Shown: positions 29,565 through 39,036, counted from the first letter of the stretch. The stretch: 64,000 nt of DNA from Myxococcus qinghaiensis (GCF_024198215.1 NZ_JAKCFA010000005.1:186001-250000); one strand, 5' to 3'. Notes: generated by a model from the sequence alone, not told the origin. Translations and numbers: made by a program.

Positions 29565-29720
29565 TGTCTGGGTTGTTCATGACTCACTGAACGAAAAGCC
29601 ATGACCCTTGGGGCCCGTGCCCCGGGGCCGTGGCCATGTCATTGAACCCAGGAGAGCGGACTACTCCGATAGTTGAAGTGTAATTTGATATTTCCGCTAT
29701 TCCTGGTTATTGTCCGATGC

Positions 29721-30233
29721 GTGCCCCCCGCCACCACCATCCAGCCGCGTCTGCTCCAGTCCGTTCCCGCGCCTCGCTTGAGGGATGTCGGTGCCGTCGA
29801 GGTGTACGAGACGCGCCGCGCCATGGCCTCCGAGGATGCTCCCGCGGTGATGGTGGTGTCCGAGTCCCCGTTGCTGCGGCTGGCCATGGGGCGGGAGCTG
29901 GCGCCGGTGGTGGGGTTGATCCACGCGACGGGCATGGCGTCGGCGACGCGGCGGCTGGAGATGGGCGTGGTGCCGGCGGCGGTGGTGGTGGTGCTGGACT
30001 CGGCGGAGCGCGACTCGGCGCACGCGTTCCTGGCGAAGCTGGTGGAGAAGGACTTCGCGGGCCCACGCATCCTGGTGTCCTCGCGCTTCTGCCCGGAGCT
30101 GGCGGAGGCGTTCAGCGGCTCCTGCCTGACGCACTTCGCGCTGGCGCGTCCGTGGCGTCCGGGGTCCATGCGTTCGCTGGTGGAGTCCGCGTTGGGGCTG
30201 AGCGCTCCGCTTCGAGCCGCCGCGGGACGCTGA
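29721..30233 (+). CDS. Receiver-like (pseudo-receiver) protein
   Basis: 170 aa from a GTG at 29721; a TTG at 29673 or an ATG at 29823 are alternatives. From about residue 40, APAVMVVSESPLLRLAMGRELAP then GVVPAAVVVVLDSAERD and GPRILVSSRFCPE look like a CheY-like alpha/beta fold, but the usual phospho-acceptor Asp and the Lys are not clearly placed, so it may not be phosphorylated. The upstream 60 bp are A+T-rich, a probable promoter region. The gene ends 10 bp before the zincin-like gene. Confidence 0.5.
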   Translation: MPPATTIQPRLLQSVPAPRLRDVGAVEVYETRRAMASEDAPAVMVVSESPLLRLAMGRELAPVVGLIHATGMASATRRLEMGVVPAAVVVVLDSAERDSAHAFLAKLVEKDFAGPRILVSSRFCPELAEAFSGSCLTHFALARPWRPGSMRSLVESALGLSAPLRAAAGR

Positions 30234-30243
30234 GGTTCAACCC

Positions 30244-31023
30244 ATGAGTGTGGGGGGCTCCTCGCTGGCCTCGCGGCTGGTGGACGCAGGCCGTGGCCTG
30301 CTCACGGGCGTGGTGAGTGCCTTCGTGGGTGTCGTGCGAGGCCTGCGCGTGGTGCTCACGGGCGTGGTCGGTGGAGTAGCCCTGTATGCCCGGGGACGTC
30401 CGCGTGAAGGGCGCTTCCTGCTGCGACGTGGGCTGTGGCGCGTGGCACAGCTTCCCGTGGATGTATTCCTGATGCTGGTGGGCCGCGTGGTGAGCGCGGT
30501 GCAGGTGCTCTTGTGGATGGAGCCCGTGGGACGCCGGCTGTCGGGGTTCGAGGTGGAGTTGCTGCGCCCCATCTTCGGCGCGAGCGTGGACTACGCGGCG
30601 GTGCGGTTGAAGGAAGGGCCCATCGGGATTCTGGGTGGGTCGGGGCGTGCGTTCGTGCACGGCGACACCGTCTTCGTCCCGCCGAGGAGCGGCCCCACGG
30701 ACCTGGGGCTGCTGGTGCACGAGTTGGTGCACGTGTGGCAGCACCAACACGGTGGCACCGCGTACATGAGCTCGGCCATCGTCGCGCAGCTCTCTCGAGA
30801 CGGCTATGACTGGCGCAAGGGTGTGGAGCGGGGCTTGCGCTGGGAGGAGCTCAATCCGGAGCAACAGGCGCAGTTCATTGAAGAGGCCACGCTCGCGGGC
30901 CTGATTCATCCTGACCACCGCGCGCTGTCCCCTCGCGCGCGGCTGAAGGGATGGACGGAGAAGGCGCTGCCTTTGTTGGAGGAAGCGCTCGTCAGCGTGC
31001 GCACGGGACGCGGCGCGCCCTGA
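30244..31023 (+). CDS. Zincin-like protein with HELVHVWQH motif (DUF4157-like)
   Basis: 259 aa with a hydrophobic N-terminal third and a HExxH motif at about 158-162 in LVHELVHVWQHQHGG, the signature of the DUF4157 / eCIS-core-type domain. In the known family this is a processed, often inactive protease domain found with contractile injection systems and toxins; here no other such genes are next to it. GAGG precedes the ATG. Confidence 0.75.
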   Translation: MSVGGSSLASRLVDAGRGLLTGVVSAFVGVVRGLRVVLTGVVGGVALYARGRPREGRFLLRRGLWRVAQLPVDVFLMLVGRVVSAVQVLLWMEPVGRRLSGFEVELLRPIFGASVDYAAVRLKEGPIGILGGSGRAFVHGDTVFVPPRSGPTDLGLLVHELVHVWQHQHGGTAYMSSAIVAQLSRDGYDWRKGVERGLRWEELNPEQQAQFIEEATLAGLIHPDHRALSPRARLKGWTEKALPLLEEALVSVRTGRGAP

Positions 31024-31031
31024 GTCGTGGC

Positions 31032-31733
31032 TCAGGCGTGTGAAGCCTCGGCGAGGCAGTGGGCCGCTTCGCTCGCGTCGCAGCCGTTGAGGCCGGCGCC
31101 CCAGGTGGCATTGGCTTCGAGGAGCACCCAGCCACGGCCCTCGATGCACGCCGCGTCCAGCACGCAGGTGCGCGGGAGAACCGCCGCTTGGGCCACGGTG
31201 CCCAGGAAGGCCCGAGCGCCCGCGAGGTCGCCTTCACCTTCGTACAGCGCGCAGGTGAGGAGCTGGCCTCCTAGCACCCAGGCCCGGGCTTCCGCGTGCA
31301 CGGTGACGACCTCCGAGGACAGCACGGGCGTCTCTGGCGTGAGGCCCTTGCACTCACTTCTCAGGGCCTCGGGTTCGCTCCACACACCCGCGCGGAACAC
31401 CTTGGGCACTTGGGGCTTGATGAAGCGCGGAAAGGGCTCCGTGACGACCTGCTCCAGCGTGGTGCCGTGCACCTCGCGACCCAGCCAGGTGGGGTCCACG
31501 CGCAGCAGGAGGTCATCGGGCGGCGAGACGAGGGTGAGGCCCAGCTTCTGGGCCACGACGAGACAGAAGGTGTCGTTGCCATAGAGGCGGGTCCGCGCGG
31601 GCGTGACGGCGGGCGGGCTCCAGAAGCGGTCCAGTCGCAGCACCGTTCCTCCCCCCGCCTCCCATGCGCGAGCGACCGCGTCGCGCTCCGGGTCGGCCTT
31701 GGCCGGAATCAACAGACTGAGCCCCTGGAACAT
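31032..31733 (-). CDS. ATP-grasp domain protein, R2K clade (DUF4343-like)
   Basis: 233 aa. The conserved R2K-clade pattern: FIKPQVPKVFRAGVW (Lys for nucleotide), SSEVVTVHAEARAWVLGGQLLTCALYEG and VLDAACIEGRGWVLLEANATWGAGLNGCD (the E-N metal-binding pair). These ATP-grasp ligases form amide bonds to peptides or proteins; the substrate is unknown. It is 8 bp from the convergent zincin-like gene. Confidence 0.85.
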   Translation of the reverse strand: MFQGLSLLIPAKADPERDAVARAWEAGGGTVLRLDRFWSPPAVTPARTRLYGNDTFCLVVAQKLGLTLVSPPDDLLLRVDPTWLGREVHGTTLEQVVTEPFPRFIKPQVPKVFRAGVWSEPEALRSECKGLTPETPVLSSEVVTVHAEARAWVLGGQLLTCALYEGEGDLAGARAFLGTVAQAAVLPRTCVLDAACIEGRGWVLLEANATWGAGLNGCDASEAAHCLAEASHA

Positions 31734-31775
31734 GCGCGAGACGCTACCTCATCCCGCGCGGACCCAATAACGGCA

Positions 31776-32075
31776 CTACATCCTCGGCGGAGCAATCGGG
31801 TCGTGCTCGGAGAGCATCTTCGCCACGCGCGCCTCGTCCAGCCGAGTGCCGAGCTGGTCCATCTCATGCTGGTCTCGCACTGTCTTCGACAGGCTGAAGG
31901 TGGAGCCCACGCTGAACAGCAGACCCATGCCCAGGAAGGCCTTCACCCAGGCGTCCACCGGCAGGTTCCAGATGCCCACCGCCGTGACGCCCACGGACAG
32001 GGCGAAGGACAGCCAGGTCTGGATGACCCAGGCGGAGCTGTGCGCGACGACGACCTTCGGGGTGGAGCGGGACAT
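31776..32075 (-). CDS. YiaA/YiaB family inner membrane protein
   Basis: 99 aa. The ATG at 32075 is preceded by GAGGAG; the open frame continues to 32195 but crosses the promoter of the LysR gene. The YiaA/B domain is evident: SSAWVIQTWLSFALSVGVTAVGIW, then AFLGMGLLFSVGSTFSLSKTVRDQHE. Two membrane helices. Function unknown. It is divergent from the LysR gene and 42 bp upstream of the ATP-grasp gene. Confidence 0.88.
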   Translation of the reverse strand: MSRSTPKVVVAHSSAWVIQTWLSFALSVGVTAVGIWNLPVDAWVKAFLGMGLLFSVGSTFSLSKTVRDQHEMDQLGTRLDEARVAKMLSEHDPIAPPRM

Positions 32076-32186
32076 TCTTTTCTCCTCGTCGAGACCGAGC
32101 CGTGCTCGCTGACGTGGAGAAAACATGCCGCTTCCCGTCGGAAACCGCATGGAACTAATCGAGGCACCATTGATAACCTGGAGTGC

Positions 32187-33062
32187 ATGATTCAACTCCA
32201 GCGCCTGGAGGGCTTCTACCGCGTGGCCCGCGCGGAAGGCTACGCACGAGCTGTCAGCTCATTCCCGTATCCCATCACCCAGCCTGGCATCCATCAGCAG
32301 GTCAAACGCCTGGAGGCCGAGGTCGGCGTCGCCCTCTTCGAGCGCGTGGGCAAGGACCGCGTCGTCCTCACCCCCGAAGGTCGCGCGCTGTACTCGCACG
32401 TCGCGCCGTTCCTGGAGGGACTGGACTCGGTGGTGCAATCGCTGCGCAAGGGCGAGGTGGGTGGCACGCTGCGCATCCACGCCTCCGGGCACGTGCTGCG
32501 CCACCTGCTGCCCGCCTGGCTGCGGCGGCTCCAGGCGAAGCGCCCCGACATCGAGGTCGTCCTCTTCGAGTCCAAGGTCCCCGCCGTGGACATCCTGCGC
32601 TCCGGTGACACCGACCTGGTGGTGGACCACCTGCCCGACGTCCCCGACGAAGTGGACGTGCGTGAGGTGGGCAGGACGCATCCCTTCCTGGTGCTGCCCT
32701 CGCACCACCCCCAGGCGAAGAGTCGCCGCGTGCGGCTGGACGCGCTCCGCGAGGACGCCTTCATCGCGTACAGCACGGACCGACACCTGCGAGAGCTTCA
32801 GCTCGGAGAGCTGGCGCGCGCGGGCGTGAAGCCGAAGCGGCTGCATGCGGCGGACTCGTCGGAGACCATCCTCGGCTTCGTCGCGGCGGGGCTGGGCTAC
32901 TCGCTGCTCGCTTCACTGCTGCCGGGCGGGCCTCGCGAGGCCGGGGTGGTCTCCCGCCCCTTGCCCGGTGTGCCTTCGGGGAGCGTTCACGCCGCGTGGC
33001 GCAGGTCCGCGGCGAAGAGTCCGCTCATCCAGGCCGCGCTGGCGCTCGCGCCGAAGCCGTGA
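32187..33062 (+). CDS. LysR family transcriptional regulator
   Basis: 291 aa. The N-terminal winged HTH (MIQLQRLEGFYRVARAEGYA, then QPGIHQQVKRLEAEVGVALFERVGKDRVVLTPEGRALY) and the LysR substrate-binding half (GGTLRIHASGHVLRHLLPAWLR, and SSETILGFVAAGLGYSLLASLLP) are clear. Divergent from the YiaA/B gene, with 111 bp between the start codons, so that operon is a plausible target. Confidence 0.9.
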   Translation: MIQLQRLEGFYRVARAEGYARAVSSFPYPITQPGIHQQVKRLEAEVGVALFERVGKDRVVLTPEGRALYSHVAPFLEGLDSVVQSLRKGEVGGTLRIHASGHVLRHLLPAWLRRLQAKRPDIEVVLFESKVPAVDILRSGDTDLVVDHLPDVPDEVDVREVGRTHPFLVLPSHHPQAKSRRVRLDALREDAFIAYSTDRHLRELQLGELARAGVKPKRLHAADSSETILGFVAAGLGYSLLASLLPGGPREAGVVSRPLPGVPSGSVHAAWRRSAAKSPLIQAALALAPKP

Positions 33063-33076
33063 GCCGGACGTGAAAC

Positions 33077-33115
33077 GGGGCCTCGCTTCCGCGCGAGTGG
33101 CGGAGGCGAAGCCCC
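33077..33115. terminator. Strong bidirectional hairpin, LysR gene / LysM gene
   Basis: GGGGCCTCGCTTCCGC (33077-33092) pairs with GCGGAGGCGAAGCCCC (33100-33115); two G-U wobbles, 7-nt loop. It lies between convergent stops, 15 bp after the LysR stop. Confidence 0.75.
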
Positions 33116-33140
33116 GGGGGCACTTCGGCGGAGCGCCGGC

Positions 33141-33824
33141 TCAGCCCTGGTACTGGTGCACCGACATGATGGGGTAGTTCATGCTGCTGATGGTGATGCG
33201 CTGCGAGCCATCCGAGTTCACGTTGTTGGAGCCGATGAACTGGGGCTTGCCGTCCTGCCAGCCCGCGAACATCACCACGTGCTGGCCGCTGCCCACCTTC
33301 ATGGACACCACGTCGCCGGGCTTCGCGTCCTGCAAGGACACGCGCTTGAAGTCCGGGTCCGCGTCCAGCTTGCTCTGAAGGCCCATCACGCTGTTGTCGT
33401 GCTGGCCGTTGGTGATCTGTCCGGCCTGCTCCAGGCACGCGGAGACGAAGTTGGCGCAGTTGACGTTGTTGGGGACCCAGTCCTCCATGTCCGCGCCCAC
33501 GCCGCTGCCCTCGAGCTTCAGGGAGCCCGCGTTCTTGTTCAGGTGCGAGCGCGCGATGTCGAACGGGCTGCCGTTGGGGCCCTTCACGCCCTCACCCGAG
33601 TTCGTGCCGGAGGGCCCCGTCACGCCGCCCGTGAGGTTCGGCCCCGTGCGACCCGAGGGAGAATCGAAGCCGTCCGTGGCGCCGGGGAGCTTGAGCGTGT
33701 CCCCCGCGTAGATGAGGTCCACGTTCTTGATTTGCGGATTCGCCTTCTGCAGGGCGTCGACGCTGGTGCCGTAGCGCTTGGCGAGCGCGGACAGGGTGTC
33801 GCCGGACTGAATGCGGTAGCTCAT
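33141..33824 (-). CDS. LysM protein with a CHAP/NlpC-like Cys-His domain
   Basis: 227 aa from the ATG at 33824 (GGAG 8 nt upstream). The N-terminus is a LysM motif ([19 protein letters not shown], then [20 protein letters not shown]), with no signal peptide before it. After a Gly/Pro/Thr linker, the C-terminal domain has [14 protein letters not shown] (candidate catalytic Cys about 123) and [22 protein letters not shown] (His about 182), as in CHAP/NlpC amidase-like folds. Myxobacterial proteins of this type with LysM are often secreted without a classical signal. Probable peptidoglycan or peptide hydrolase; untested. Confidence 0.7.
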   Translation of the reverse strand: MSYRIQSGDTLSALAKRYGTSVDALQKANPQIKNVDLIYAGDTLKLPGATDGFDSPSGRTGPNLTGGVTGPSGTNSGEGVKGPNGSPFDIARSHLNKNAGSLKLEGSGVGADMEDWVPNNVNCANFVSACLEQAGQITNGQHDNSVMGLQSKLDADPDFKRVSLQDAKPGDVVSMKVGSGQHVVMFAGWQDGKPQFIGSNNVNSDGSQRITISSMNYPIMSVHQYQG

Positions 33825-34087
33825 AAGAACGGCTCCGAAGAGGTTCATGTACGACTTGCACCTATTCTCGGCGGTTGAGACCCCGAGTTGCTTGGAGGCG
33901 CGTGTTTCGCCGGAGCTTTCGGTGAAGGCTCCAGGTCTCGCGCACTTGCGCGGAGCGCCGCCGCACCAGGAGTCGGAGTTTCTCTCTCCAAGAGTGAGAA
34001 GCTCCGGGCTGCCACCTACCGGACGGACCGCTCGTGGCGGCGCCAAGGTTCTTGAACCGGGCGGGTGGGACCGCGCATGGTGCCGGC

Positions 34088-35194
34088 GTGAGCACCTCCA
34101 TTCCCCATCCTGACTTCGCGGTCGAGCGGTTCTCCCGGTGTCCGGACGCGCGCTTCCAGCCAGCGCCCGCGGACGGTGTGCTGCCGGAGGGCTTCTTCAC
34201 CACGACGAACCTGCCCACCTACGTGCGCATCGGCGGTGAGTGGCGGATGCCGCGCGAGCCGCGCATGGACGGCGCGCTGGTGCTGGACGAGCAGGGCACG
34301 CTGTGGATTCGCGAGGGCCGCCGCGTCCGCGCCGGAGAGCGCGTGGTGGTGGGGCACGCGGAGGACGGCTCCGAGGGCGTCTATGTGAACCTGGCGTACC
34401 TGGGCGGCGGGGGCGAGGGCGAGTTCAAGTTCATGACGAGCGAGGTGTCTCGCGAGAAGCCCATCGACTACGCGCAGATGGCGCGGCTGTTGGTGGAGGA
34501 GCGCGAGCGCGGCGGCTATCCGGTGTGGGTGACGGGGCCGGCGCTGGTGCACTCGCGGGCGCGCGCGGACATGACGTGGTTCATCGCCAACGGCTTCGTG
34601 GGCGCGCTGCTGGCGGGCAACGCGGTGGCGGTGCACGACATCGAGGCGTCCATCTTCGGCACCACCCTGGGAATGAGCGGCACCGGGGAGGCCACGTCCG
34701 GAGGCCACGGCCTGCACATGCGCGCCATCAACAAGGTGCGCGCCGCGGGCTCCATCGCGAAGGCGGTGGAGGCGGGCGTGATTACCAACGGCATCATGCA
34801 CGCGTGTGTCACGCACGGCGTGCCCTTCGTCCTGACGGGCTCCATCCGCGATGACGGGCCGCTGCCGGACGTGGTGACGGACAACGTGGCCGGCCAGGAC
34901 GCCATGCGCCGTCACGCGGTGAAGGCCACCATGGCGGTGTTGGTCGCCACCGCGCTGCATGCCATCGCCACCGGCAACATGCTGCCCGCGTTCGTCACGC
35001 AGAAGGACGGCTCGCTGCGGGAGCTGGCCACCATCTGCGTGGACTCGTCCGAGTTCGTGGTCAGCAAGCTGAAGGACCGGGGCACGCACCAGGCGTTCGG
35101 CGTGGTGACCAACGCCCAGGACTTCATGCACATCCTGCGGCTGTACGTGGAGCGCGAGCTGTCCGCCCGGGCCCAGGCACCGAAGGGCGCCTGA
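34088..35194 (+). CDS. TIGR00300/LOR-SDH family protein (ornithine cyclodeaminase-like)
   Basis: 368 aa from the GTG at 34088; GTG at 34034 is an alternative, neither with a clear ribosome-binding site. The C-terminal part, [41 protein letters not shown], then the GTTLGM and [17 protein letters not shown], and [14 protein letters not shown], is the LOR/SDH domain with its NAD-binding pocket. This family includes ornithine cyclodeaminases (TIGR00300) and the C-terminal half of arginine dihydrolase-type bifunctional enzymes. The usual N-terminal region with a GHIID motif is not recognisable here, which may mean a different substrate side. Confidence 0.8.
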   Translation: MSTSIPHPDFAVERFSRCPDARFQPAPADGVLPEGFFTTTNLPTYVRIGGEWRMPREPRMDGALVLDEQGTLWIREGRRVRAGERVVVGHAEDGSEGVYVNLAYLGGGGEGEFKFMTSEVSREKPIDYAQMARLLVEERERGGYPVWVTGPALVHSRARADMTWFIANGFVGALLAGNAVAVHDIEASIFGTTLGMSGTGEATSGGHGLHMRAINKVRAAGSIAKAVEAGVITNGIMHACVTHGVPFVLTGSIRDDGPLPDVVTDNVAGQDAMRRHAVKATMAVLVATALHAIATGNMLPAFVTQKDGSLRELATICVDSSEFVVSKLKDRGTHQAFGVVTNAQDFMHILRLYVERELSARAQAPKGA

Positions 35195-35217
35195 GCCGTC
35201 GCGAGCCCGTCATCCGC

Positions 35218-36423
35218 TCACCGGCAGAAGGCGGCCTCGGCGGAGACGCATCGGGCCTCGCAGATGCTGTTGGAGTCGCAGACACCGGACAGCGGGCCAC
35301 AGGTCTCCCCCTCGCGGACGAAGGGCAGACAGCGCAAGCCGGAGTTCGTCTCGGCGCAGTCGTAGCCCCGGGAGCAGAAGCGGCCCTCGTCGTCGCACGC
35401 CTCTCCCGGCGCCGCCATCTTCACGCAGATGCCCCAGAGGCCCACCTCGGGGCGTGCGTCCTTGCACCGCATGCCGTCCGAGCACTCGCTGTCGAGGCGA
35501 CACTCCTGAAGCTCCGAGCGGCGCGGGCGGCACAGCCCCAGCTCGTCGGGAATCGCGTCGCAGAAGAGCTCCCGCTGACACACGTCGAGGTGGAACCCGG
35601 CACTTGCATCATAGGCCGGCGCGGTGCAGGCGGAGCCCTCCTTCACGTAGCGGACACACTTGTTGTCGCTGCACACCAGGGAGGGACCGCAGGGGTAGTA
35701 GCCCAGGTTCTCACAGACGTCTCCCTCCACGCCCACGCGCTTGCATGTCTGGTAGCCGTTCCAGTCGCACCAGAGTCCCTGCGCGCACGGAAGGGAGTAG
35801 GTCGTCCCTCCGCGCTGGGCGACACACGAGGCCTCTTCCTCTCGGGGCCGCTCGCACGTGCTCGTCACGCCCACGAGCACGAGCCCGGGCGCGCATTGCC
35901 AGGGCCGGTCGACCCGCGTGCCCTCCGCGCCTCGGGCCTCGCACGCGCCCTCGCAGGCGGTCTCCGCCGTGTGGCCGCAGTACCCCTGCTCGCCGCAGTC
36001 GAGGTGTCTCTGACAGTCCTGGGGGGACTCGGGGGCCACGAGCACCCGGCAGGCCGCGTCGTACTCGATGCCGAACTGCCACGCGTCATCGGACAGGGCG
36101 GGTGAGTCACAGCTTCCTCCGCGGATGGAGTCCAGACAGCGCCGGGCGGCCCCCTCGTCGTAGCGAAGCTGGCCGGTGCGCAGCGACTCGTCGTAGCGCG
36201 TCCCCAGCCCCCAATAGGCGTCGCGTCCCCAGCGGCGCATGTCCTCTTCACATGCGCTCGCGCGGGCGTACTCGCCACAGCGCTGGGCCCGCGCGCAGAG
36301 CGCCTGGACGACCTCGCCGCCGAAGTCCTCCCGCCTCACCGCGTCCTCGCCACCACACGCCCAGAGCCCCGCCAGCATCACCACCAGTGCCGCCTGCCGT
36401 CCATGCATCGCGCGTCTGCCCAT
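35218..36423 (-). CDS. Cys-rich lipoprotein
   Basis: 401 aa, ATG at 36423 after GGGAG. Signal peptide with lipobox (ALVVMLAGLWAC-GGED). The mature chain has around 34 Cys in EGF-like or delta-notch-like spacing (CGEQGYCGH, CAPGLVLVG, CQRELFCDAIP, CRLDSECSDGMRCKD, CDDEGRFCSRGYDCAE), a pattern common in myxobacterial and other deltaproteobacterial surface lipoproteins. Probably on the outer membrane, rich in disulfides. No specific function. Confidence 0.8.
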   Translation of the reverse strand: MGRRAMHGRQAALVVMLAGLWACGGEDAVRREDFGGEVVQALCARAQRCGEYARASACEEDMRRWGRDAYWGLGTRYDESLRTGQLRYDEGAARRCLDSIRGGSCDSPALSDDAWQFGIEYDAACRVLVAPESPQDCQRHLDCGEQGYCGHTAETACEGACEARGAEGTRVDRPWQCAPGLVLVGVTSTCERPREEEASCVAQRGGTTYSLPCAQGLWCDWNGYQTCKRVGVEGDVCENLGYYPCGPSLVCSDNKCVRYVKEGSACTAPAYDASAGFHLDVCQRELFCDAIPDELGLCRPRRSELQECRLDSECSDGMRCKDARPEVGLWGICVKMAAPGEACDDEGRFCSRGYDCAETNSGLRCLPFVREGETCGPLSGVCDSNSICEARCVSAEAAFCR

Positions 36424-36528
36424 CCGTGGCTCCCAGAGGGCGCTGGCCCGACGTGCCCTCCATGGGCATACGGACCCTCCCCGAGCCATGGGCTGATGAT
36501 GTCTCGCTTTCGCGCGGGAGCGCGAGGG

Positions 36529-37119
36529 CTACCGCGTCGCCAGCCGTCCCTCGGTGTCGATGAGGAACACCCCGTCCTCCGTCGCGACACGCACTCCCCG
36601 GCGCTCCTCCACGACGGCCAGCACCGGACCGTCGACGTTCCACACCCGGTGGGTGCCCAGCTCCAGCACTCGCCCATCCGCCGTGCCCGCATGGCGTGAG
36701 GTCAGCACCGTGCAGGTCGCATCCGAGGGCAGTGTCCGTGCGAGTGCGTCCAGCCGCTCGACATACTCGGCCTCGCTCGCGTCCTCCGCGTCGGGTAGCG
36801 CGTGCCAGCGCACGTCGAGCACCGGCTCCATCCGGAAGGAGGCATCCAGCGAGACGATGCCCAGGTCGGTCGCCGCGAAGAGCCGCTCCCCAGCGACTTC
36901 CAGCGCGAGGCAGAAGGGGCTCGGCAGCCCTTCCTCGGTGGAGAGGACGCGCACGGGCTTGCCGGAGGAGGTGAGCACCTCCAGGCCGTCCTCCGTGCAG
37001 GCGACGACGTGGCCGGCGAAGCGCGCCAGCTCCAGCGGTCCTCCCGTCTCGACAGCGGGAGAACCCAGGGCGACGGCGGAGGCGACGGTGAGGGCGGAGA
37101 GCATCACTCCCACTCTCAT
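36529..37119 (-). CDS. Exported beta-propeller-like protein
   Basis: 196 aa from the ATG at 37119: MRVGVMLSALTVASAVALGSPA as signal peptide. The rest reads as propeller blades (FAGHVVACTEDGLEVLTSSGK, VAGERLFAATDLGIVSLDASF, GVRVATEDGVFLIDTEG). No ribosome-binding site is visible before the ATG. Probably a small periplasmic sensor-like protein. Confidence 0.65.
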   Translation of the reverse strand: MRVGVMLSALTVASAVALGSPAVETGGPLELARFAGHVVACTEDGLEVLTSSGKPVRVLSTEEGLPSPFCLALEVAGERLFAATDLGIVSLDASFRMEPVLDVRWHALPDAEDASEAEYVERLDALARTLPSDATCTVLTSRHAGTADGRVLELGTHRVWNVDGPVLAVVEERRGVRVATEDGVFLIDTEGRLATR

Positions 37120-37181
37120 TGCGAACGCCGGGCCACCCCTGTCTCCCCCGTCAGGACGGGGGGATGGCCCCCGAGGTGTCC

Positions 37182-37209
37182 TCCCCCGGCCACGGGTGCG
37201 GCCGGGGGA
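37182..37209 (-). terminator. Hairpin after the acyl-CoA dehydrogenase gene
   Basis: TCCCCCGGCC (37182-37191) pairs perfectly with GGCCGGGGGA (37200-37209), 8-nt loop, 9 bp beyond the dehydrogenase stop. On the minus strand it is downstream of that gene. Confidence 0.65.
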
Positions 37210-37218
37210 CAGCACGCC

Positions 37219-39036
37219 TCAGTACGACTCCTCGGGGACGTCCATCAGGTCCAGCGTGCCGGCCTCCACCATGCGGGCGGCGTGCGCGAGGCCGGGCAGC
37301 ACCTCCGCGCAGTACCAGCGCGCGCTGGCGAGCTTGCCCACGTAGAAGGCCTTGTCGCCGGGGTTGCTCTTCATCCGCTCCAGCGCCACGCCCGCGTGAC
37401 GCACCAGCAGCCAGCCGATGACCAGCTCCGCCACGCTGGCCAGCACGCGGTTGCCCTGCAGGCCCACGTGGTAGACGGACTCGCCCAGCTTGCCCATCAG
37501 CGTGCCGAGCATCGTCTCCAAATCCCCCAGCGCCTTGCCCAGCGCGGCGCGCTCCGTCTGCAGCTCGCCTCCGCCCAGCTCGCCCTCGGCCGTCTCGCGC
37601 ACCTGCGACAGCAGGCCCTGCAGCGTCGCGCCGCCGTCCTTCGCCACCTTGCGCATGAGCAAATCGAGCGCCTGGATGTGCGTGGTGCCCTCGTAGAGCG
37701 TGTCGATCTTCTGGTCTCTCAGGTACTGCTCCACCGGGTAGTCCTGCAGGTAGCCGGAGCCGCCGTGCACCTGGAGCGCCAGCGCGAGCAGCTCGAACGC
37801 CTTCTCCGAGCAGTAGCCCTTCACCAGCGGCAGCAGCATGTCGTTGAGCGTGTCCAGCTCGCCCGCCTCGGTGGCGCGGTGGCCGCCCTTCAGCTCCACG
37901 CCGTCCTGCACGGCCGCCGTGTAGAGACACAGCGCGCGCATGCCCTCGGCGTGCGCCTTCTGCGCCATCAACATGCGGCGCACGTCCGGGTGCTGGAAGA
38001 TGGGCACGCGCGGCGCCAGCTTGTTGCGCGCCTGGAGCAGGTCCGCGCCCTGGAGCCGGTCCTTCGAGAAGGCCAGCGCGCGCTGGTAGCCCGCGGACAG
38101 CGTGGCCATGGACTTCACGCCCACCGCCATGCGCGCCTGCTCGATGATGTAGAACATCTGCCGGATGCCGTCGTGGACCTCGCCCAGGAGCAGGCCGCGC
38201 GAGGGCTTGCCGTCGCCGAACGTCAGCTCGCACGTGACGGAGCCCTTCAGCCCCATCTTCTTCTCCAGCTTGGTGCAGACGACGCCGTTGCGCTCGCCCA
38301 TGCTGCCGTCCTCGTTCACCCAGAACTTGGGGACGACGAACAGCGACAGGCCCTTGGTGCCCGGAGGCGCGCCTTCCGGACGCGCCAGCACCATGTGGAT
38401 GATGTTCTCGGACATGTCCGAGTCACCGTTGGTGATGAAGCGCTTCACGCCCTCGATTTCCCACACGTCGCCGCCCACGGGACGCGCCTTGGTGCGCGCG
38501 GCGCCCACGTCGCTGCCGGCGTCGGGCTCGGTGAGCACCATGGTGCCGCCCCAGCGCTTCTCCAGCATGTGCGGCAGGAAGCGCTGCTTCTGCGAGTCCG
38601 TCCCCAGCCGGTCGATGATGCGCGCGAGCAGGTTGCCCAGCGTGTAGAAGGCCAGCGAGGCGTTGGCGCCCACCATCAGCTCGAACGCGGCCCAGCCCAG
38701 CGACGGCGGCGCGCCCATGCCGCCCAGGTGCGGCGGCTGCTCCAGCAGGTGCATCCCCGCGTCGAAGAACGCGTTCATGGACTTCTTCAGCCCGGGAGGC
38801 AGCGTCACCTCGCCGTTCTCCAGCCTGGGCGGCGTGTGCTCGGCCTCGTCGAAGGACGGCGCCAGCTCGTTCGCGCACAGCACGGCGAACGTCTGCAGCA
38901 TCTGCCGCGCGGACGTCTCGTCCAGGTCGCCAAAGGGCGCGCGCCCCAGGGAAGTACGGCCGATGTCGAGGAACTCGAAGAGATTGAACTCGATATCGCG
39001 CAGGTTGGGGACGTAGTGGTTCGCGGACGACGACAT
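37219..39036 (-). CDS. Acyl-CoA dehydrogenase (FadE5-like, with C-terminal domain)
   Basis: 605 aa, ATG at 39036 with GAGGAG upstream. FAD enzyme that oxidises acyl-CoA to enoyl-CoA in beta-oxidation. Visible motifs: MVLTEPDAGSDVGAARTKA (substrate and flavin loop), GVKRFITNGDSD, IIEQARMAVGVKS, HGGSGYLQDYPVEQYLRDQ and the catalytic-base segment LYEGTTHIQALDLL (Glu about 420). The extra C-terminal 150 residues match the acyl-CoA dehydrogenase C-terminal extension found in long-chain FadE5-type enzymes. It is followed by a strong hairpin. Confidence 0.93.
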   Translation of the reverse strand: MSSSANHYVPNLRDIEFNLFEFLDIGRTSLGRAPFGDLDETSARQMLQTFAVLCANELAPSFDEAEHTPPRLENGEVTLPPGLKKSMNAFFDAGMHLLEQPPHLGGMGAPPSLGWAAFELMVGANASLAFYTLGNLLARIIDRLGTDSQKQRFLPHMLEKRWGGTMVLTEPDAGSDVGAARTKARPVGGDVWEIEGVKRFITNGDSDMSENIIHMVLARPEGAPPGTKGLSLFVVPKFWVNEDGSMGERNGVVCTKLEKKMGLKGSVTCELTFGDGKPSRGLLLGEVHDGIRQMFYIIEQARMAVGVKSMATLSAGYQRALAFSKDRLQGADLLQARNKLAPRVPIFQHPDVRRMLMAQKAHAEGMRALCLYTAAVQDGVELKGGHRATEAGELDTLNDMLLPLVKGYCSEKAFELLALALQVHGGSGYLQDYPVEQYLRDQKIDTLYEGTTHIQALDLLMRKVAKDGGATLQGLLSQVRETAEGELGGGELQTERAALGKALGDLETMLGTLMGKLGESVYHVGLQGNRVLASVAELVIGWLLVRHAGVALERMKSNPGDKAFYVGKLASARWYCAEVLPGLAHAARMVEAGTLDLMDVPEESY

